From Dokdonella_A sp046347015 (lineage in GTDB: Bacteria > Pseudomonadota > Gammaproteobacteria > Xanthomonadales > Rhodanobacteraceae), in contig JAXMHA010000004.1 in NCBI GenBank assembly GCA_046347015.1, forward strand, positions 62,001 through 126,000: a DNA stretch of 64,000 bases, read 5' to 3'. Below, one piece after another: positions 9,580 through 18,611 of this stretch; positions within the stretch are counted from its first letter, which is position 1; each line of letters starts with the position of its first letter. A program made the position numbers and the translations under genes. The notes beneath the pieces were generated by a model that saw only the letters and a program-made list of their open reading frames with translations, was not told the origin of the DNA and made no database searches.

Positions 9580-12500
9580 TTATGCTCGTGATTCTTCCAG
9601 CGACGCGTTAATGATCTCAAAGACCTGATCTAGATACTTTCCTTCAGCACTTTCAGTCCCCTCTCGAAGATACCGCGGCACCTGCTCCAGAAATTCGGCC
9701 CTGCTGGTTGGCTGGTACTCAAGCAATGCTTCCAGCATGGCCGGACGAAGCAGCCGCCTCGTGTCCGGCGTCTCCGGCAGCTCCTTCCGGACAACTTCGC
9801 CGTCAAACCGCAGCAACTTTTCACGCAAACTACCTTCCTCGTACGCGATCGCTTGCGACCTCATTCCGTCAGCGTCCACCGCTTCCAGAATGTCCTCCAC
9901 GTCAGCACGTACGTCCCCGGTGGCGTCCAACTCGACCACTGCGGATTTCAAATCATCCAACTCGCGCAGAATGGGCGCCAAAGCTGCCTGTGGGTTCCTG
10001 TACCAGTCCGTCGACCAGATGCGTCGGATCTGCCATCCCAACCGCTCGAGGATGGATTGGCGCAAGCGGTCGCGATCCCGTGTGGACTTGGCCGAATGAT
10101 AGGACGCCCCATCGCACTCAATTCCCATCAGGTAACGTCCGGGATTTCCGGGGTCAACGACTGCGGCGTCAATGAAGAAGCCTGCAACGCCGACCTGTGG
10201 CACGCAATCAAAGCCGTGTTTAAACAACGCATCCATCACGGCGACCTCGAAGTCGCTGTCAGGCGGTCTACCTGTCGGCCCGGTGGTGCGAGACAACATC
10301 CCGGTCTCGCAGAAGCTCAGGAAATCGTGCAGCGCCTTCACACCTCGCCGGGATGAGCGATCGACCACGATGTCAGCCGACCCCATCGAACTGAAGACAT
10401 GCATCCCCTTTCTTGCGCGAGTGAACAGCACGTTCAGGCGGCGCCATCCGGTGTCGGCATTGATCGGGCCAAACCGTTGCATGACCCTACCACCCGGTTC
10501 CCCAGGGCCGTAGGTCATCGAGATGAATACGACGTCCCGCTCATCACCCTGCACGTTCTCCAGATTCTTGATGAACAGGGATTCACGGCGCTCGCCATCT
10601 TTGTCGAGGGCGCTCTGGAAAGCAGGATCATCCTTTGCGAGCGATTCAATGGCGGTTTCGATCTGCAAACGCTGTTCGGCATTCATGCAGGCCACGCCGA
10701 GCGTTTCGCCCGGACTGACCCGGAAGTGCTGCCGCACGGCGCCAGCGATAATCCGCGCTTCCTCCATGTTTCGACGACCAGCGAAGCATCCATGCGGCAA
10801 CCGGTGGTAACGGATTCCATATTGGTCTGATTTGCGGTACGGCGACGGGAACAAGACCAGGTCCTTGTAGAAGAACTCGTTGGAGAAGGCGATCAGGTCC
10901 GGGTGCTGTGACCGGTAATGCCACCGGAGGAGACGCCGGTGAAACAGCGGCCAAACCGCGTCGAGAATGCTCTCGGCGTCCCCAGCGCCAGTCGAATCGT
11001 CGTCATCATCGTCGTCAAGGCGATCGAAGAAGCTGGTTGGCGGTAGCTGGTTCGGATCGCCGACAACAACCAGCTGCCCTCCACGCGCGACGGCTCCAAT
11101 GGCGTCCTGCGGCTTGATCTGTGATGCCTCATCCATGATGACCAGATCAAAGTTGACACTACCGGGAGCGAGGTACTGTGCGACCGACATCGGTCCCATC
11201 ATGAAGCAGGGTTTGATAGCCAGGAGTGCGTGTCCAGCGCGCGCCAGAAGCTGACGAACGGGAATATGGCGCTTCTGTTTCGCGCATTCATGCTCCAGAA
11301 GCGCCAGCTCGGTAAGTTCGCTTACGCGCCCACTGGTGACGCCGACCGGTGGATTAGTTCGGTCAGCAGCCCAGGCAATTTTCTGCCGTTGCAGCCGCTT
11401 CAAACGGTTGTCGTACCTGGAAAATTGTTCCTGCAGCACGCTGTGGGATTTTCCGGAGAAACGCGCCAGCCTGCGGTCTTCGTTCAGCACCTCCCTAGCC
11501 AACACGTCAAACGTGCCGGCCAGGCACGCGTCCTCCACCTCGTCAATGGGAAGCACGCATTCTTCGACTGCGGCGGTCAGCCGGCGGAAGCCGGATTCAT
11601 CCAGCTGATTGCGAACGCGCACATAGTCCAGCCAGCTTTGCAGGCTCGCGGGATCGTTTAACGCGAGCCGATTTCTGGCGATCAAGCGGTCCAGGGTGCC
11701 GCCGGCATTCGCACTCCAGGCCACCTCGTTTAGTTCAACCCGTTTCGCGTACACGCTACGGGCGTCTGACTCTGCATCGACCGCTGTATGCAAGCGCGAT
11801 GCTTGCTCCGACAGGCGCGCAAACGTCCCAGCCATGGGCAGCCTGTAGACGTAATCAGCCAGCAACGTATTGTGCAGCTCGTGATCGCAGTAGGTCGCCA
11901 TGGCAAGCGTGTGATCCAGTGCGGCCAGGCTCGGATCGTTATCCTTGTCCGGGCCAAGCTCTAGCCCGAGCCGCCCGCCGAACGCGGCGTTATCCAGATC
12001 CGCCTCCTGCCAGCTCCGCACCTTCTGATGCAAGGTCACAAGCTGACGCCCCAGTTGGCGCAGGTCGCCAACTGAACGCGTATCGTCGTCTGCGAGCGGG
12101 CTGCACACATCCATTGCAGTGCGCATTTTCGATAACAAGTCAGGGATTGCGCCTTCCTCGCCGGTCAAAGGCGCATCGTCGCTGTGCACGCGCGCCTTCC
12201 GCGTGAACAATGCGCGCAGTTCGTTCAGGGCTCCCAGAAGAGCGGATAGCTGCTGCGGAACGCGCCGGCGTGCAAGCGTCCGTACAGCGCCAGCACTGCG
12301 AGCCGGCAGTTCAAGGATGGCCTCGCCAAGCGAGGCACGACGGCCAAATCCGGCTCCGTATTCCCTGCGGACGCGCTTGTACCAACCACGCAAGGCCTCC
12401 ATGGAATCGACGTCGGATTGCTGTCCTTGAAACAGATCGCCGAGGGCCTCCGCGTAAGCAACATCCGCTTCGAACTTGCTACGGTCGGTGGCGAGCATGA

Positions 12501-15051
12501 TCGCGTCCGGCAACAACTCTCTCAGGTCCTTGAGTCTCACGCGCGGGCCCGCCGCATAGCTCAACAATTGTCGCTTCGCGCGGCGCCAGCTTCCTTTCAG
12601 CCACCGCAGGCCACCGCCCGATGAAAGGGTGTCGTTAAGCTCACGGAGTGTGCGCTCATCCGTAGCCCGTTCGATGGAAAACGTGTCACTCAGCCTGCGT
12701 TCGATCTCGTGTAAGCTATCCACCCGCTTGCGCAACTGTGGCAAGAGCGTGTCGAGCTCGTCGTTGTCAAATAGCGGGTTCCGGTGCTCCCAGCAATCGG
12801 GCCTGAGGCTGGCGATGAGTTCGATGGCTGTTTTGCATTCAGCCAGTCCAGCCCCACTGAACGTCAGGTAGCCGTCAGCGGCCCCGCCGAGCGTAACGTG
12901 CAATGCCTGAAGCGGCTTGCGCAGTGCGTCAAGGTCCGCGTTGACCGACGCCAATTTGTTCGCTGCCCCTGCGAGGCGACCGAGAGTTACATTCGAGCCA
13001 ACAAGCTCTTCAAGGGTTTCGCTTGCGGTATCGAGATGCTCGGCCAAGGACAAGTCGCGCAGCACCTCGGCGTCTACCGCTTGTTCCAACGCGCGGTATC
13101 CCCGCTGGATGTCGCCGAACAACTCACGCTGGTGCAGCGCCTCTTCAAGCGCCTTGCCGCGCAAAGTCGGCAAGGAATCGAGGAGTTCATCGCCGTGCAG
13201 GCGAGGAATACGCTCAAGCTCCAGCAGGAACGACCGCGCTCCATCGACATCGTTAGCGACGTCCGCAGCGTCGCAACCGAGGGCGTCCGCAATGGCCTCT
13301 CGCTGCTCCGCGAGCGCCTGCAACGTCGCTTGCCATGCTTCGAGGTAGTCAACAACATGCTCAACATCGAAGATTTGGAGGTCGACACTGGATACACCGA
13401 ACCACGGATGCTGTTGTAGCGCGATGCCGTCACCAAGCTGCCGTGCTACTGCCTCATACACCTTCCGGTAGGCCTGCGTACGATCCTTGCTAAGGCGCTG
13501 GGCCGCAGCATCATAGTTCTCGCCCGTGCAGCCGTCCGGGCGCACAACGTCCGGGCCGACGCAGATCGCATTGCGGTACCGAGTCGCGGCCGCGAACACC
13601 TCATGCAGCGTCTTGCCGGTTTTCTTCCACGGCCGGTTCATTTTCTCGGAATAGCTCGCGAGCTCGTCCTTCAATTCCTCGAGCCGCGCAATGTCGGCAT
13701 CGATGTCTTCCGGGTGGCGATAGCTCCTGTGTTTGTTGACGCGCTGAGCGATGTCATCGAGCAGCTTGCGCTTCTGCGCCTTGTGACTGTGCAGCTCGAG
13801 GCAGAATTCACCAATGCCCGCCGCGCCGAGACGACTACGACCCACTTCGAGCGCCGCAAGCTTCTCGGCCACGAACAACACCGTCTTGCCCTGCGCGATC
13901 GCCGCAGCAATCAGGTTGGTGATGGTTTGGGATTTGCCGGTACCCGGGGGCCCTTCGATCACCAGGTTCTTGCCATCCATGGCATCGATGAGCGCACTGT
14001 GTTGAGAACTGTCGGCGTCGTCGATCAGCGGATACTTGGTGTGAACTTGTTCGATGTCATCAATCGCGTATTCCTCGCCGAAGGCTATCGACCCCGATGA
14101 CGGATCGTCCGGGCCGTTCTGCTGACCGACCCGCGACAGAATTTGCGACACCACGGGGTGAGCGTCAATGCTGGATTTGTCTGGCCAATTCTTGGGATCC
14201 AGATCGAGATACATCAGCAGCTTGCTGAAGTTGAACAAGGCCAGCGTGATGTATCGGCGCACGCACCAGCGAGGCTGGCAAACCCCAATCAAGTCATGCA
14301 CCTGTCGGAGGTAGACTTCCGGCATCGTGCTTTCGTCAATGTCCGGCAACGCCATGCCGAAATCAACGCGCAGCTTTTCCCGCAGCGAGAGGTTGGCAAT
14401 AAGGTCTTCGCCCGAATAGGTGATGGTGTACTGGTACGTGCCGGTCTCGAGATTCAAGCGGCCCTTGTGAAGACTGGCCGGCAGGAGCATCAGCGGAGCG
14501 ATGTGCTTGTTGTCACTGTCCTTGCTCTCATACCACTCCAGGAAACCAACCGCGAGATACAGAATGTTGGTGCCCATCTCCTGGATGGCCGATTCGCTCG
14601 CCTGACCAAGTGCCTTGAGCCGGGCCTCCAGCTCGTACGGATAGAACAGCGTTTGTATGCCCTTGTCGGAGTGCTTGCCGGCACCGTCGCTGTCGGTTGC
14701 AACCGGCACCTCATAGCTTGTGGCCAGCTCGAGGTGCTCGGCCCATTCCTTCGCGCTTGGATCGTCACGCAGGCGAATGATTTCGCCCGTTTTGTCGTCG
14801 CGCTGCAGGTAGCCAGCGCGGACCAGCTCCTCCACGGTTGGCTCGGGAACAGCTTGGAAACGCATCTCCTCGCCAGTTAGCAGCGTGGACACGATCTGAT
14901 CGGGCAGCTCGTCGATGACACGGAGGCTGCGCTTTTTCGGATGATGGAAATTGAGCAGGCGGTTGCGGCCCGTCAGGTCCAGCAGACGACTGCGCAGAAG
15001 ATCCAGTGCTTCGGCGGTAAACGCAACCGCCTTGCCTGTGCCTTGGTTCAT
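9580..15051 (-). CDS. DUF4011 / SF1 helicase / Vsr-like nuclease fusion, candidate defence protein
   Basis: A giant single-gene protein of about 1,823 residues. The N-terminal part (about 15-340) starts LRSRLLDLTGRNRLLNF, the hallmark of DUF4011. A superfamily 1 helicase follows: Walker A GPPGTGKS at 367-374, motif II DEASQ near 1303, motif III GDPNQLPP near 1327, and motif VI NVLFTRARK near 1537. The long insert between motifs Ia and II is probably helical. At about 1600-1710 is a restriction-endonuclease-fold domain (FE, FFIDAAVVDP, GIECDGASYHS, RDRDRLRQ) of the Vsr/MTES_1575 type. Proteins with this architecture have been reported as phage-defence genes (I recall the name Hhe). The second ATG of an ATGATG pair was chosen because AGGGGG lies six bases upstream. 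Hand-counted GC is 57-67 %, below the flanks, suggesting transfer. No partner gene is evident. Confidence 0.85.
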   Translation of the reverse strand: MNQGTGKAVAFTAEALDLLRSRLLDLTGRNRLLNFHHPKKRSLRVIDELPDQIVSTLLTGEEMRFQAVPEPTVEELVRAGYLQRDDKTGEIIRLRDDPSAKEWAEHLELATSYEVPVATDSDGAGKHSDKGIQTLFYPYELEARLKALGQASESAIQEMGTNILYLAVGFLEWYESKDSDNKHIAPLMLLPASLHKGRLNLETGTYQYTITYSGEDLIANLSLREKLRVDFGMALPDIDESTMPEVYLRQVHDLIGVCQPRWCVRRYITLALFNFSKLLMYLDLDPKNWPDKSSIDAHPVVSQILSRVGQQNGPDDPSSGSIAFGEEYAIDDIEQVHTKYPLIDDADSSQHSALIDAMDGKNLVIEGPPGTGKSQTITNLIAAAIAQGKTVLFVAEKLAALEVGRSRLGAAGIGEFCLELHSHKAQKRKLLDDIAQRVNKHRSYRHPEDIDADIARLEELKDELASYSEKMNRPWKKTGKTLHEVFAAATRYRNAICVGPDVVRPDGCTGENYDAAAQRLSKDRTQAYRKVYEAVARQLGDGIALQQHPWFGVSSVDLQIFDVEHVVDYLEAWQATLQALAEQREAIADALGCDAADVANDVDGARSFLLELERIPRLHGDELLDSLPTLRGKALEEALHQRELFGDIQRGYRALEQAVDAEVLRDLSLAEHLDTASETLEELVGSNVTLGRLAGAANKLASVNADLDALRKPLQALHVTLGGAADGYLTFSGAGLAECKTAIELIASLRPDCWEHRNPLFDNDELDTLLPQLRKRVDSLHEIERRLSDTFSIERATDERTLRELNDTLSSGGGLRWLKGSWRRAKRQLLSYAAGPRVRLKDLRELLPDAIMLATDRSKFEADVAYAEALGDLFQGQQSDVDSMEALRGWYKRVRREYGAGFGRRASLGEAILELPARSAGAVRTLARRRVPQQLSALLGALNELRALFTRKARVHSDDAPLTGEEGAIPDLLSKMRTAMDVCSPLADDDTRSVGDLRQLGRQLVTLHQKVRSWQEADLDNAAFGGRLGLELGPDKDNDPSLAALDHTLAMATYCDHELHNTLLADYVYRLPMAGTFARLSEQASRLHTAVDAESDARSVYAKRVELNEVAWSANAGGTLDRLIARNRLALNDPASLQSWLDYVRVRNQLDESGFRRLTAAVEECVLPIDEVEDACLAGTFDVLAREVLNEDRRLARFSGKSHSVLQEQFSRYDNRLKRLQRQKIAWAADRTNPPVGVTSGRVSELTELALLEHECAKQKRHIPVRQLLARAGHALLAIKPCFMMGPMSVAQYLAPGSVNFDLVIMDEASQIKPQDAIGAVARGGQLVVVGDPNQLPPTSFFDRLDDDDDDDSTGAGDAESILDAVWPLFHRRLLRWHYRSQHPDLIAFSNEFFYKDLVLFPSPYRKSDQYGIRYHRLPHGCFAGRRNMEEARIIAGAVRQHFRVSPGETLGVACMNAEQRLQIETAIESLAKDDPAFQSALDKDGERRESLFIKNLENVQGDERDVVFISMTYGPGEPGGRVMQRFGPINADTGWRRLNVLFTRARKGMHVFSSMGSADIVVDRSSRRGVKALHDFLSFCETGMLSRTTGPTGRPPDSDFEVAVMDALFKHGFDCVPQVGVAGFFIDAAVVDPGNPGRYLMGIECDGASYHSAKSTRDRDRLRQSILERLGWQIRRIWSTDWYRNPQAALAPILRELDDLKSAVVELDATGDVRADVEDILEAVDADGMRSQAIAYEEGSLREKLLRFDGEVVRKELPETPDTRRLLRPAMLEALLEYQPTSRAEFLEQVPRYLREGTESAEGKYLDQVFEIINASLEESRA

Positions 15052-15054
15052 CAT

Positions 15055-15380
15055 CAGCCCCCTGCGTCGCGACGCAGTTCCAAGCGTGACATCTCTGATG
15101 TATATACCCGATCTTGTCCGGGTTCCGCCGAGGTTTCCCAGATCCCCATGCGCGGGTAGCTCGCCAAGCATAGCGAGGTCTAGCGATGACGTCCCGTTTC
15201 TTGGGACCTTCACGAGGTCGGCGTCAACTCACAAGACCAGTCTTGACTCTATCGTTTGTTGTTCCTTGGGCATCGCAAGATCTGCGACAGCGACATCGTA
15301 AGATTACGCCCCGCCGCTGGTCAGGTGCCTGCCGGTTCGCGGCACGCCGATCTGGGCGGCTTGCCCACGGGAGAATCACG
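15055..15380. other. Intergenic region upstream of the helicase-nuclease gene
   Basis: About 326 bases separate the helicase-nuclease start from the next plus-strand ORF. On the minus strand an AT-rich TATATAC (15100-15106) could serve as a -10 element for the helicase gene, but I see no convincing -35 partner at 17 bases. A perfect 14-base palindrome lies between it and the ribosome site. A TTGACT at 15243-15248 on the plus strand has no -10 at the right spacing. I find no additional gene here. Confidence 0.4.
15063..15076. promoter_or_regulatory. Perfect palindrome, possible operator before the helicase-nuclease gene
   Basis: TGCGTCGCGACGCA is a perfect 14-base inverted repeat. On the minus strand it ends directly where the ribosome binding site (AGGGGG) of the helicase-nuclease gene begins, and it lies downstream of a possible TATATA -10 element. 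It could be an operator for a repressor or an RNA hairpin that masks the ribosome site. Function is inferred from position only. Confidence 0.4.
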
Positions 15381-15983
15381 ATGAGCGATGGCAATGTGGT
15401 GTCGTTGCATGAGGTGCGGCGCAAGGCCGCGCCCGCGAAGCGTTACGAACAAGCGGTGCGGCGGATGAGGCCCGGAGATTAGGCCACCTGCGCGCTGCAC
15501 TGGGCATTCCTGCTGTGACACAAGCTGAGCGCGGACTACGTGGACAAGGAACTTCGCACGACGTTGGCCGAGGCGCTGAAGGATGCGTTACAACGTGCCA
15601 TTGATGGGCATCCGTCGACGTTGATCGCATTGCCGCGCGAGGCGATGCGATCCGCCTTCCCGGAACTGCTGCTGTTGAGAAGGGCGGCCGAGGCATTCCG
15701 GAAGGAGGCTGCGACGAGCGGGCTCGATTTCGACGAGTTCGCGGAGGACGTGCCGGAGCAACCCCTGCCTGAAGCCTTGATGGAGACGGGGTTGTTGACC
15801 GAAGCGGACTTGCAGGCCGCGCGGGAAGAATTCGAAAAGGAGTGGGCGAAGAAGTGGTTCGGGCCTGGCCGCGCGGGACGATGTGCCCGCCACGCCCCCC
15901 CGCACACGGCCGACCAATGCCAGGGGACTGGGCAAGGGAGGCGAGGACAAAGCGCGTTGATCTCCGCCGCCGCGCGCGGGTGA
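15381..15983 (+). pseudogene. Decayed hypothetical ORF with two in-frame stops
   Basis: An ATG at 15381 with GGGAG eight bases upstream begins a credible small coding sequence (MSDGNVVSLHEVRRK). It is interrupted by TAG at 15480-15482. The same frame continues, hits TGA at 15516-15518, then runs open to 15983 with protein-like composition: DFDEFAEDVPEQPLPEAL, then LTEADLQAAREEFEKEW. The tail after about 15855 is low-quality. This looks like one gene of about 160-200 codons broken by two nonsense mutations. Alternatively the second half could be read separately from the GTG at 15540 as a 147-residue hypothetical. I do not recognise the family. It lies in the accessory island. Confidence 0.45.
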
Positions 15984-16211
15984 GATCGGGCAGGTTGGGG
16001 CGAGAAGGACGGAAGCCACAGGCCGGGAGTAGCGAGGCAAGAGGGCGAGCAACGCCGGTCAGGCTGTCGCCGCGCACTCAAGGGAAGCGTGCCTCATACG
16101 TCGTTCCGCTGAGGGATACCCTGATCAAACCGCGCCGACGTCAGTGCCGCCATGTTGCAGGCGAATACCAGTGGGCGCATCTGTTACATGTAACGTGACG
16201 AGGCGCCAGTC

Positions 16212-16436
16212 ATGACGAACTCCGATGTCAATGCACGCGTCCGCAAGCGCCGCGACGCGTTGCGGAAGGCGGGGCTTCGTCCCGTGCAGATTTGGGTGCC
16301 GGACACGCGACGCCCGGGTTTCGCCAACGAGTGCCGCCGTCAGTGCCGACGAGTGGCCACGGTCGACAAGGCCGATGCCGCCACACGCCGGCTCATGGAT
16401 GAAGCCGCGACGGACGTGGAGAGCTGGACGGGATGA
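16212..16436 (+). CDS. MazE-family antitoxin (DUF3018 type)
   Basis: A 74-residue protein with the pattern of DUF3018 antitoxins: NARVRKRRDALRKAGLRPVQ, then IWVPDTRRPGFANECRRQ, ending VESWTG. These basic N-terminal proteins pair with PemK/MazF ribonucleases, bind the toxin through their C-terminus and autoregulate the operon. The stop overlaps the start of the toxin gene by four bases (ATGA at 16433-16436), a classic coupled toxin-antitoxin arrangement. It lies between the decayed ORF and the convergent ccm operon, inside the accessory stretch. Confidence 0.88.
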   Translation: MTNSDVNARVRKRRDALRKAGLRPVQIWVPDTRRPGFANECRRQCRRVATVDKADAATRRLMDEAATDVESWTG

Positions 16437-16759
16437 TGCGCGGCGATCTCGTGACAATTGCCGTGCAGGGAGACTTCGGCAAGCCACGGCCGGCGCTGGT
16501 GATCCAGGCCAATCCGTTCAATGTCCACGAGAGCCTGACCGTGTTGCCGGTGACCAACACTTTGGTCAACGCGCCGCTGCTGCGGATCGATTTGGCGCCG
16601 GACACCGGCAACGGACTGAAGCGCAAGTCCCAGGTGGTGGTCGACAAGGCGTTGAACGTGCGGCGTACCAAGGTGGGTCCGGTCATCGGCTGCATCAATG
16701 CCGACGCACAGGTGGCGGTGGACCGTTGCCTTGCCGTGTTTCTCGGGATCGCAAAATGA
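16433..16759 (+). CDS. MazF/PemK-type endoribonuclease toxin
   Basis: A 108-residue toxin of the MazF/PemK family, which cleaves mRNA at short sequences. Family landmarks are visible: MRGDLVTIAVQGDFGKPRPA near the start (the G-D-hydrophobic and K-P-R-P-A motifs), then LTVLPVTNTL, and KSQVVVDKALNVRRTKVG with the conserved D-K. A second ATG (16436) is the next codon and could equally be the start. It overlaps its antitoxin upstream, is intact, and has no obvious damage, unlike the higBA pair at the other end of the island. The following gene (ccmI) is convergent. Confidence 0.9.
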   Translation: MMRGDLVTIAVQGDFGKPRPALVIQANPFNVHESLTVLPVTNTLVNAPLLRIDLAPDTGNGLKRKSQVVVDKALNVRRTKVGPVIGCINADAQVAVDRCLAVFLGIAK

Positions 16760-16816
16760 GCAGGGCCCTGCGTCGTCCCTTCACCAGGGACCAGCTCGTA
16801 ACCCGTCGTTGAATGC

Positions 16817-18126
16817 CTACGGCACCGCCCTCGCGATCGTCACGTCGACGGCGGCACCGTGCGGCAGGTCGATCGGCGCGGATTCGCCTTCGAGGTCGCC
16901 GGATTGCGGCATCGCGTTGCCGCTGGCGGAGACACGCGCGGCGACGACGATCTGATGTGCGGACGAAAGGCGCATCGTCGGCATCACGCCGTCGGCGTCG
17001 GCGAGCGTGACGGTGGCGGGCAGGTCGGATGCCTCGAGGCGCTTGATCGCGAGCGGCATCGGCGGACCGCTCACCGCGCGCGCGTAGACGAACAGGATCG
17101 CGCCGGGCGTGACGTCGCGCGCGAGCGACGGCGCGAGCGACACGTGCACGGTCAGGCCGGGATTCGCGGCGGACGACCGCACGGTCGCTGCCGGCGGAAG
17201 ATGCACCCGCCGTCGCGGTGGCGCCTGTATTGCCCGCAGCAGCAGGCGCCGGAATCGCCCGGGCGACGTCGCACCGGTCGACGCCACCGAATCCGCACCG
17301 GCATTCGCGGCGACTTCGGGCGGCACTGGTTCGCCCTTCGCGCGCGTCGGCGTCGGCGATCTGCTTCCTGATTGCCGGCACGACGTCGGCATCGGGTTTC
17401 AGCACGGTCAGGAGGTGGCGCCACGTCGCGGCGGCGGCCGCGAAGTCGTTGGTCTGGAACTGACTCGCGCCACGCAGCCACAGCGCGCGCTGGTTGTCCG
17501 GGTCCTGCTCAACGCCGTCTCGATCTGCGCCAGCGCTTCGCCGGCGATGCGGTGCTGGGGGTCGGTCTCGGCGAGGAACTGGCCGTACTCGACGTGCAGC
17601 TCGGCGTTGTCCGGCGCGAGTTGCAGCGCCTTGCCGAACGCGCCTCGCGCCTGCGCGGGACGCCCGGTCGCGCCGTACGCGCGCGCGAGCAGGGTCCAGC
17701 CTTCGACGTCGCCGGGTTGCTGTTGCAGGCGTGCGGCGAGCCCGCGGATCGCGGCATCGACATTCGCGCCGTGTTCGCCTGCGCCGCCCACTGTCTGCCG
17801 CCATCGGCGCCAGCGCCTGCGGCGTGCCGACCGCGCGCGGTAGCAGCAAGGTACCCGCGGGCAGCAGCAGCGCGACGGCAAGGAGGCGGTCGCGACGATA
17901 TTCTGGCGGGGAACAGTCGGCGCGGCCGGTGCGGTGGGTCCGATGTCCGCCAGTTTCGTGGCGTATTCGGCCTCGTCGATCACGCCGGCCGCGCGCGCGG
18001 CGTCGAGGCGCGGCGCGTTTCGGCGTTCGGGTCCTGCGCGCGACGGCGCAGCATCGGCACCAGCACGAACGCGAGCGCGGCGGCGATCATCAGCGCGGCG
18101 ATGACGAAGAACAGCGCGATCACCAT
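16817..18126 (-). pseudogene. ccmI: Cytochrome c maturation protein CcmI (CycH), frameshifted
   Basis: CcmI holds apocytochrome c for haem ligation through its periplasmic TPR domain. All parts of the gene are recognisable but spread over all three minus frames. The N-terminal membrane segment is MVIALFFVIAALMIAAALAF from 18126. EAEYATKLADIG follows, then a second membrane segment (LLAVALLLPAGTLLL). Next come TPR units (GDVEGWTLLARAYGATGR; PDNQRALWLRGASQF) and the C-terminal domain (LTVHVSLAPSLA to VTIARAVP). At least five frame changes are needed, including apparent single-base losses and one gain. The gene is therefore either a pseudogene or the sequence here carries indel errors. It starts inside the ccmH stop region as expected for the operon. 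Confidence 0.8.
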
Positions 18127-18611
18127 TCCTCTCCATCGTCGGTCGTCGTCGCCGTGTTCGGCGCCGTCGCGTTCGACGGCACTGCAACGCCACGACGTCG
18201 TCGCCGGACAATCGCCGCCACGGCGCCCGCGCCGATCGCGAGTACGGCAAACGGCCCGAACCACAAGAGCCAGGTGCGATGGTCGACCGGCGGGTCGTAC
18301 AGCACGAAATCGCCGTAGCGCGCGGTCAGCCAGCCCTTGATCTCGTCGTCGCTCTTGCCCGCCTGCATCTGCTTGAAGATGTCGCGTCGCAGGTCGGCGG
18401 CCAGCAACGCAGAGGAATCGTTGAGGCTCTCGTTCTGGCACACGAGGCAGCGCAACTGCCGCGTCAGGTTCTGGAAGCGGATCTCCTGCGCGCGGTCCTT
18501 GAACGGCAGCGGGTCGACCGCGGCGAAGGCGGGCAGCGTTGCGCACAACACGATGGCGCCGAGGAGCCAGCCGGCAAGCCACGCGGAGATCGCACGGCGG
18601 CGCGCTGTCAT
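18120..18611 (-). CDS. ccmH: Cytochrome c maturation protein CcmH (thiol oxidoreductase)
   Basis: Reduces or presents apocytochrome thiols for haem attachment. The 163-residue product has a signal/anchor segment (about 10-31, ending PAFA) and then the family CxxC motif LRCLVCQN (C55, C58). QMQAGKSDDEIKGWLTARYG and FVLYDPP, hallmarks of the CcmH/CcmL N-terminal domain, follow. A membrane helix comes at about 105-125, then a short basic tail. It corresponds to the short CcmH form, with the TPR part encoded separately as ccmI. The start overlaps the ccmG stop (ATGA) and the stop lies inside the start of ccmI. Confidence 0.95.
   Translation of the reverse strand: MTARRRAISAWLAGWLLGAIVLCATLPAFAAVDPLPFKDRAQEIRFQNLTRQLRCLVCQNESLNDSSALLAADLRRDIFKQMQAGKSDDEIKGWLTARYGDFVLYDPPVDHRTWLLWFGPFAVLAIGAGAVAAIVRRRRRGVAVPSNATAPNTATTTDDGEEW

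Noticed and set aside
15984..16211. Short frames between the decayed ORF and the MazE gene
   Set aside because: Composition and lack of ribosome sites give no support for a further gene; left unannotated.
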